NCBI GenBank assembly: GCA_958430865.1 | Contig: CAUDNR010004095.1 | Coordinates: forward strand, 1 to 39,470 | DNA length: 39,470 bases | Origin: Entrophospora sp. SA101 | Lineage: Eukaryota > Glomeromycota > Glomeromycetes > Entrophosporales > Entrophosporaceae | Reading direction: 5' to 3' | In this document: in pieces, positions 32,269 to 39,470 of the stretch | Layout: each line of letters starts with the position of its first letter | How positions within the stretch are numbered: position 1 is the first letter of the stretch | The notes under the pieces: model-generated | Database searches by the model: none | What the model was told of the DNA's origin: nothing | Seen by the model: the letters and a program-made list of their open reading frames with translations, nothing else | Translations under genes and position numbers: made by a program

Positions 32269-33920
32269 ATGTCGACAAAATTGCTTTCAGTTTTTTCTCG
32301 AGATATTTTTAATCTTTTGGAAAATTTAGAAGAATTTAATGTTACAATACATGTTGGTGAACAACCTAATGTTAGAATATTTCATGCGCATTCTCTTATC
32401 CTAAAAGCTCGTTCCTCTTATTTCAATACTGCTCTATCTAAACAATGGGCAAAACAAAAAGATGAAAAAAATATATTAAATCAACCAAATATATCTCCTG
32501 AAATCTTTGAAATCATATTAAGGTATTTACAACTATAAAGTTACACGCACACATATACATTTGATAAATTCTTGAGTGATATTAATATATAATATATAAT
32601 AGTTATATTTATTCAGGTAAAATTTCATTACAGGAAAGAACTATAACAGAAATTTTAGAAATTTTATCTGCAGGCGATGAATTATTATTAAATGATTTGT
32701 TAGACTATATCCAAGATTATTTAGTTGATACAAAAGCAGATTGGTTACCAAATTACATACTAGAAATTTACAGAAAAACATTAGATCATCAATCATGTGA
32801 AAAATTGAGAGAATTCATATTGGCAACCATATCAGCAGATCCTGAATTATTATTCAACTCCAAAGATTTTTTGAAAATCGAAGAATCTTTATTGCTACCA
32901 ATACTTAAACGTGATGATCTTGATATGGCTGAAGATGAGGTCTGGGACCAAATTGTGAATTGGGGAATAGCTCAAGATCTCGATCTTCATCCGGCCATCA
33001 AAGAATGGGATTATGACGATTTCAATAAATTGAAAACTATATTAGATAAATGTATTCCATTGATAAGGTTTTTTCAAATGTCCTCGAGTGATTTGTATGA
33101 CAAAGTATGGTCTCCATTCAGATTAATCTTGCCCCCTAATCTAGAGGATGATATTGTCAGGTGTCATTTGAAACAAGGTAGTAAACCAATATATGGCATC
33201 AACACTCCAAGAGGAAATTCCACTTTAATTGGTCATAAAGAAATGTTACGTATTGCGTGTTGGATTGACAAAAATGATACACCGATCAGCAATAACAGTC
33301 ATATTAATATCAATGGTAATAGCAATAGCAATAGTAATAGTAGTGCAATAAATATTTCTTCCTCTTTATTATCATCTTCGACTCCAATATCATCAACGTC
33401 AACGAATAATAACAACATTAACACGAATAACAGTTCGTCATCTGCCAGTAATATTCCCGCCACAACGAACGAGATGCCTTATAAATTTAAATTGTTGGTT
33501 AGAGGTACGAGGGATGGATTTGATTCCAAAACTTTTCATCAGAAATGTGATAATCAAGGTCCAACCTTTGTCATAATGAAGATCTCTTCAACCAATGAAG
33601 TAATAGGTGGTTATAATCCAATCAAATGGCAAACTGGTAGTGGTCATTTAGAAACAAGAGACAGTTTCTTGTTTACGTTTGGTAATAGAGATAGGATTGA
33701 AGACGCAAAAGTTTCAAGAGTATCAAGGTTTAATTATGCAATAACGCTTAAAGATGATTCCTATGGTCCCTGTTTTGGCGATAAAGATTTATGGATGTAT
33801 GGTAATTTTGACAAACCGGAAAGTTGTTCATCAAAGGAAGACGATTATGAAACTTGGATAACTAAAAGTCGTAAATTTGGTGTTTCAGAATATGAAGTTT
33901 TTAAAATTATTAAAAAATAA
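32269..33920 (+). CDS. BTB-BACK-TLDc domain protein, copy 2
   Basis: Exons 32269-32522 and 32603-33920. The predicted 523-aa protein is identical to that of 10977-12628, with BTB, BACK and a TLDc domain interrupted by a Ser/Asn-rich insertion. It is convergent with the F-box gene copy at 34039. Confidence 0.88.
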
Positions 33921-34038
33921 TTATTTATTGATGCTATCTATTTATATTATTATATTATACATTATTACTATTTATAAAGTGTTTATTAATTTATGTAATT
34001 GTTAATATTGTGTAGTTATTAATATATATTATTGTAAA

Positions 34039-35714
34039 TTATTCTGTATCACGAACAAATTCTTGAAAATTTAATTGTCTATTATTATATCTCAAATATT
34101 CTTCAATTAAACCTCTCTCACTTGCCCCAGGATTTGATCTTGACCAGCTACTAATGTAAAATGTATCTAAATCACCTTTACAATTCCTTAATACTGATTC
34201 AAGAATAACAGCATCTCTTTTCCCCCATTCCATATCTAAGCTAATATTTCGCAATCTTGGTGGCAAAATATTGAATAGCTGTGGCATAAAATCACTAAAC
34301 TCTCGAGTATACTTGTATGATCCGAACAATTTCAAGCTGATTAGATTTTCAGAATTATTATTTAAAAAATTAATTAACAATCTTTTCGTGTCGGAATCGT
34401 GTTTATAAGGAAGTGAAATGCGATTTAGAGTATTTTTGTATTTTGAACATAACGTTTTATACAATCGTTCGTCGATGAATATGTCTCTTCTTATCTGATC
34501 GTCGACATAGTAAATATCTTTTAATGTTTTGGAATTTGAATTTAATAAATCCATAAATATTTCAAATAGGCCTCGGAAAGAATTTTTTATATGCAGTTTT
34601 GTTAATTTGGAAAGGTTTCTTAGAGGTTGTATAATTCCCTCGTCCGAAAATTCACAATGATCCAAGATCAATATTTCCAAATTACTACATTTTGACAAAT
34701 GATTGAATTCCGAGGTGATTGTGGTGAATTTTGCATAAATTAATTCAAAACTTTTTAAAGTTTTGAATGAACATTTTAATGCAGAAATTTGGTCCGTTAG
34801 TGATGTACCATACGAAAAGATTTTTAAATATTCCAGATTTTTTTGTTTTTTAATTAATTCACTAATCGACCCATTACGATTAGATGTATTAAATGTGTTA
34901 TCGATCAATTCTAGTCTTCGTAGATTAGTCGAATGTTTTGCCAGATCCATTAACAAGTCACCCTTTTTTGGAACGTAACTGATCGATAATTCTTTTAATT
35001 GTGATAGGAAAATTGCCGAATTTTTGCAGTGTAGAAACTTTAATTTTTCTCTAGATTTTCTTCTCGGATAATTCCAATCCAATTTAATAGATTTAAATTT
35101 TTTACTTTTAACCAAGATCATCCTACATATTGTACGAATTATCAATTTTGTGTGTCTATGACAGACAATTATTGACCTACAATAATGAATGGTATTATTA
35201 TTATTATGATCGTCGACATTATCATCAAAATAACAAATAATTGTATAAATAATTACAATTTACTTGTCTGAGTTTTCTCAATCCAATTCTCGACCGATAA
35301 ATGTAAATTTTTCATATTCAAATCTTCCAAATGTTTCGGATAATCCAGAAAAGCAAAAGTCATCGGCCTATTATTATTGTCCGGTAATTTAACGTAATAT
35401 CTTGATAAATTTGAAGTTTCATGCTTTGATAAACACTTCAAATAGGAGGCAATAATCGTCGAGCTGACCATATTATTGCTAAAAGGCGCCTTCCACAATA
35501 TCGGAACAACCAGCTCGCAACAGTGTTTATTAAGTAAAAGGCATGAATGTAATGTTTTAATGTCGTTTGATAAGTGCTTGAATACTAAAGCTAAGCAGTC
35601 GTATACTAAGGGGACTTTTGGTTTCTCATCATCAGGAGGCAATGGATTGTCATCGTTTCTTTTAATTTTAATTTTTTCCTTTTTGAAAAAAAAAAAATAG
35701 ATTCTTTTATACAT
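34039..35714 (-). CDS. F-box/LRR-like protein, copy 2, possible frameshift
   Basis: Coding parts 35714-35264 and 35176-34039, identical to 14422-12747. The same intron phase conflict is present (donor 35263, acceptor 35177), so the conflict is not a random error in only one copy. If the copies were assembled independently, it is either a real mutation or a missed exon. Confidence 0.73.
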
Positions 35715-37178
35715 CAGAAATGATAACAATTTATTATTTGAAAATTAAAATTTATTATTTGAAAAATTAAAATTTAGTGTATTTTAATGAATGCATCATA
35801 AAACTTTTTAATAATATTTCTGGGGGTATGATAATATTTATAATAATAAAAATATTGCTTCCTTGTTGAATGAATTTAGAATATAATGAAGGAGATTTGT
35901 TAGTTTGAGGTTTTTCATTTTACGGAATACGGATTCCGAAAACTTTTTTTTGATTATTAAATATTATGTAAATTATTATGCAATACTTATTAATTTTTAA
36001 TTCGAAATTAATATTAAAATTATTGCGGAAGAACGATACCGAAACAATTAAATATTTGTCATTTTCTTGATTGTTTTCTCGTCACATTCGTCATAATATT
36101 ATCAATTTACTTTGATAATGAACAATAATGATAATGCACAATGATAAAGCTCAATTTTCAATTTTGTTTTGTCATTATTCTCAATCCTTTTTAGATTACC
36201 AAACTAAGCCAAATATGGGAATGCATTGTTTTAAATATAGATAGATTTTTACCTATATAATAATAAATAAATTTGCTAGGAACTAATTCAATCTTGTTGG
36301 AATTGATATATATATTACTAATGTTGGGAAATCTTTGGTGGTGCGATTGTAAAATATAGGTGTTGGATAATTAATCTAACCCTAAACTTGAGTAGTAACG
36401 GTAGAGTTGTCCAGCTATGGCTATAATATTTATACACAATAATAATATCGCAAGGAACTGTTAACAGCTGGATGATGGCATTGTTTATTATTTTTGTTAA
36501 CATTTAATTAATCCTTTATAAAATCAATTTTCTTTTAACATCTAATTGTTGTTATTATTATGAATTTTATTTTAGCCCAACCTGTTTGTAGATTCCGTTA
36601 TACCAGTTAATTAACGGAGAAAAAATATGCGTCAACTTGTAAATTAAAGTTTCATCACCAAAATTGTAGATTTTCAATTTGCGGTAGTCTTTATCGTGAT
36701 TGGTGGTAGACTAAGAAATTCCGGAAAAGTTTGCAGGCATCATGGGATAGCAGAAAAATCAAGAGATTCGGGAAAATATTATAATGAATGAAGTAAAAAA
36801 GATATATACTATAATTTGTTCACTCATAGGGAAAGTTTATGAAAACAACCAAATGCTTATTGTCTAATCTTAGCTAGTAACATTATTAATAAGGACGGTA
36901 ATGGTATGAAGATCAATATCTGAATATCTAGAGGATTTTTGGTCCTTCCAAGATCAATTTTAGCAACTTGTTTTATTAGGATCAACATTTCATTACTTCT
37001 TTCTGGTGTGACTTTTCTGCCTCATATGAGACTGTCTCCAGCAAAAATCACCTCCGAGGTCTTTTGGCCAAACTTGTGGTTTTTATTCTATAACATATAG
37101 ATTGCAATTGGTAAGGATATTATTATTTGCATAATAATAATAATAGTACGGAAAGAATGTACGGAATCTTCCTGTTAA
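35715..37178. other. Intergenic DNA, repeat copy 2
   Basis: Same as 14423-15886; nothing firmly recognised. Confidence 0.4.
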
Positions 37179-37461
37179 ATGCGCCAAAAAGTACGGGATA
37201 GGTACGGAATGCATGCTAATACTAATACTAATACGAAACACACACGGAGCACACATGGGATTTACCATTACGGAAAGCATACGAATCCGTTTTTCTGTAC
37301 GTTTTCCGCACGAATTTCATATTAGCACATCACGTATTCATACGGGATACATACGAGAAAAACGAATTCTATATTGGTATTAGTATTAGAATGTTTTCCG
37401 TAAATCCCGTGTGTGTTTCGTATTAGTATTTAGCATCCTATCTCGTACGAATCCCGTGCAT
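37179..37461. mobile_element. Palindromic MITE-like element, copy 2
   Basis: Same as 15887-16169, with TTAA at 37175-37178 and 37462-37465. Confidence 0.6.
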
Positions 37462-38057
37462 TTAATAAATATCAAAAAACGATTGATTTTTTTAGAAAAA
37501 GGTTGTGATTGTGGTTGCTCTTCAAGAATTCCCCAAGGAAGAATTTGCAAGAATTATATGAATTCGTTCATTATTATAAGTTTACAAATGAGGAAGCAAA
37601 ATGAGCCGTCGAGATTTTCTTTATGCTTCCAAATTCAGCAGTCAAAATTTATTCTTTACCACAACTTTCGTTATTATTGGCGCGCACTAAATATACTTGG
37701 TCTTTGATGGAATTAAAAAATTGAATAAAGGTGCGTGCTGTAACCATTTGTATTTAATGATTTGCAATTATTATAAGTGTTTAATTAAATTTCATGATTC
37801 CAGGGCATATCAAATTCTAATAGCTTTGGATTGATCAAAGAAATTATATCGAAAGATGTCGTAAAAAAGAAATCCCTCATTACTTATAAGTAAATAATGT
37901 TTCAAAACCTTGAATTGTTTAATTTTATTATTATTTAAAAATTACAAAAAATCAAAAATACAAACAATCAATCTTGTTATAATTACAATTACAAATCATT
38001 AATTAACTCTATGAATTATTTTTCACCAAGAGAAACCTCCCGTTATTAATACTATTA
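37462..38057. other. DNA downstream of the surface-protein gene
   Basis: Same as 16170-16765. The right end would carry the 3' UTR of the minus-strand gene at 38063. No other gene supported. Confidence 0.4.
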
Positions 38058-38062
38058 TTTAA

Positions 38063-39470
38063 TTAAGCAATTATTAAATAAAGCATTGTCACAGTAATAA
38101 CAAATAATGATGTAGCAATGCTGTATAAATTATAAATTGAGAGTTCCAGATCAAGATGCCCAGCTGAAACAGGATTACTTTCTTGAATTTCCTCTATAGT
38201 TGCTGAGGTAACTTTCTTGACCACCACAACAGTACTTGGTGGAATGTAAGTTGCATATGTTGTTAATTGTCCATTTGTCCCTGTTGAAGATGTATAAGTG
38301 GTGTATCCTGGGAAATATAATGTTTCTGTGGTGGTGTATGTTTTGAATTGTGTTATGGTTGATTTTTTTTGGCTTGAGCCTAATTGGGATTGGGATGTTG
38401 TGGTTTTTGTAGGTTTTGGTGGATCTGTGATTATTTCATTCTCTTCTGTTGTGCTGACCACTGTTGGGCTATTTTTTTTTTTTTTTTTTGCAATAAATTT
38501 AATTAATTTGTTGGAAAATAATGAATTTTTCTTTTAAAAAAAAAAATCACTCACTCTGTTGTTTTACGTTCACATCTTGGATCATCGGCTTTTGTACATG
38601 GTTCTTGTCCAGGTGGATATGACTTAGTAGTTTTACTAGTAGATTCTAATTAATTTCATATAAATTAATTATATTAATTATATAAATATAAGTATATTAA
38701 TTAATTATATAAATAAAAATAAAAATAATTAATTGTATGAAAGAATTACTTGGTAGATCAGTAGGTGTTCCAGAGTCTATTTAGTAAAAAGAAAAAGAAA
38801 AAGAATTAATAAATTTTAATAAATGAAATTTATTTTCATCAATAACTATTATTATCTCCTTTTTGAACATATATATATATATATATGTTCCTCTTTTGAA
38901 TATACCAGTGGTATTTGGATAAACATTAACCCCAGTTGAGCTAGTTAAACTTAAGTTATCAGTAGCAACTGTAGTAACAACTGGACTATCACTAGACTAT
39001 TTGTATTGCTAGTAGGAGTTAAGCTATTTGTATCTGTTAAACTATCTACTTTTGTATTTGTATCTATTGGATTCTGTGTATTAGGTCCATCACTACTAAA
39101 TGTATTAGCAGCTGGTGTGTCAGGAGTAACACTAATAATTATACATTTATGATAAGATCATATTTATATTTTAAAAAAAACTATCTATCCATCTAGATAT
39201 ACAACTATTAATATATTCTATTTATATATGCGTGTCCTTCCTTTCAACAAAAAAAAACTTACCAGAAGATGAATTATTTGGATCAGGTTTTGGTGCATTT
39301 GGATCAGGTTTTGGTGCATTTGGATCAGGGTTTGGTGCATTTGGATCAGGGTTTGGTGCATTTGGATCAGGTTTTGGTGCATTTGGATCAGGTTTTGGTG
39401 CATTTGGATCAGGCTTTGGTGCATTTGGATCAGGTTTTGGTGCATTTGGATCAGGTTTTGGTGCATTTGG
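38063..39470 (-). CDS. Thr/Ser-rich surface protein, GPI-like tail, 5' partial
   Basis: Minus-strand gene entering from the right edge. Exons read by eye: 39470-39263 (partial), 39131-38906, 38776-38750, 38645-38555 and 38468-38063. The last three junctions are GT-AG with exact phase. The N-terminal visible part is nine PDPNAPK/PDPNAPN heptads. It continues with Thr/Ser/Asn-rich sequence, a short segment with two cysteines (GQEPCTKADDPRCERKTTD), a Tyr/Thr-rich part (FKTYTTTETLYFPGYTTYTS) and a hydrophobic C-terminus (IATSLFVITVTMLYLIIA). The tail resembles a GPI-attachment signal or a single membrane anchor, so a cell-wall or plasma-membrane protein is likely. Two problems exist: a 1-nt frame slip near 38995, and a phase mismatch between the exons ending at 39263 and starting at 39131. 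The gene may be damaged, misassembled or missing an exon. No signal peptide can be checked because the start is outside. Confidence 0.7.
39280..39468 (-). repeat. Nine 21-bp tandem repeats coding PDPNAPK heptads
   Basis: Units of GGATCAGGTTTTGGTGCATTT (first 20 bases diagnostic) repeat nine times with no indels, varying only at one position (T, G or C). The array continues to the window edge. Read on the minus strand it gives a proline-rich, rigid, hydrophilic stalk of the kind seen in wall proteins. Confidence 0.92.

Larger units (their letters stand above)
24470..38057 (+). repeat. Large direct repeat, copy 2
   Basis: Partner of 3167-16765. From 24509 to 38057 the offset is constant at 21,292, with no difference seen in compared lines. 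Unlike copy 1, it continues without a gap into the surface-protein gene, whose stop codon begins 6 bp beyond the repeat end. Confidence 0.95.

Noticed and set aside
39218..39466. MHQNLIQ heptad frame on the minus strand
   Set aside because: The 21-bp repeat is open in two frames; the PDPNAPK frame fits wall-protein stalks and the flanking Ser-rich composition better. The MHQNLIQ frame leads into a stop after the next acceptor.

Overview
The window looks like nuclear DNA of an AT-rich fungus, most likely an arbuscular mycorrhizal fungus of the Rhizophagus type (Glomeromycotina). This rests on GT-AG introns of about 80-120 bp, very AT-rich intergenic DNA full of A/T tracts and AAT microsatellites, genes of the BTB-BACK-TLDc and F-box/LRR kinds that are strongly expanded in these fungi, and relics of mariner, Tigger/pogo-like and Fanzor elements. 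The species call is an inference. All gene models were built by eye from reading frames, splice signals and family resemblance.

Layout. 1-3166: transposon-rich, gene-poor DNA with a decayed gene on the minus strand, a Tigger-like transposase tail and a mariner transposase C-terminus with its 3' end. 3167-16765: first copy of a large repeat, carrying a transposase relic, a Pho80/Pcl-type cyclin, a tiny cysteine-motif protein, a BTB-BACK-TLDc protein and, convergent to it, an F-box/LRR-like gene. 16766-16775: gap of ten N. 16776-24469: single-copy block of conserved housekeeping genes: RNPS1-like SR protein (minus) head to head with MIA40 (plus), a decayed Fanzor nuclease, a mitochondrial rhomboid protease (plus), and METTL5 18S rRNA m6A methyltransferase (minus), convergent with the rhomboid gene. 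24470-38057: second copy of the large repeat at a constant offset of 21,292 bp, with the same predicted proteins. 38063-39470: the 3' part of a minus-strand gene for a Thr/Ser-rich surface protein with nine 21-bp repeats; it runs off the right edge.

The most consequential structural fact is the 13,549-bp repeat (3217-16765 = 24509-38057). I found no difference in any line I compared, even in microsatellites and homopolymers, and the first copy stops exactly at the N gap. It is either a very recent segmental duplication or an assembly artefact such as an unmerged haplotype or a repeat placed twice; sequence alone cannot decide. The left edge lies next to the mariner end and within a degenerate repeat, where the copies differ by an 11-bp indel.

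The most interesting biological find is the Fanzor relic at about 20428-21300. It retains recognisable RuvC-I, RuvC-II and RuvC-III motifs in broken frames. Among host genes, four belong to well-defined conserved processes: exon-junction/splicing (RNPS1), intermembrane-space disulfide import (MIA40), inner-membrane proteolysis (rhomboid) and ribosome modification (METTL5).
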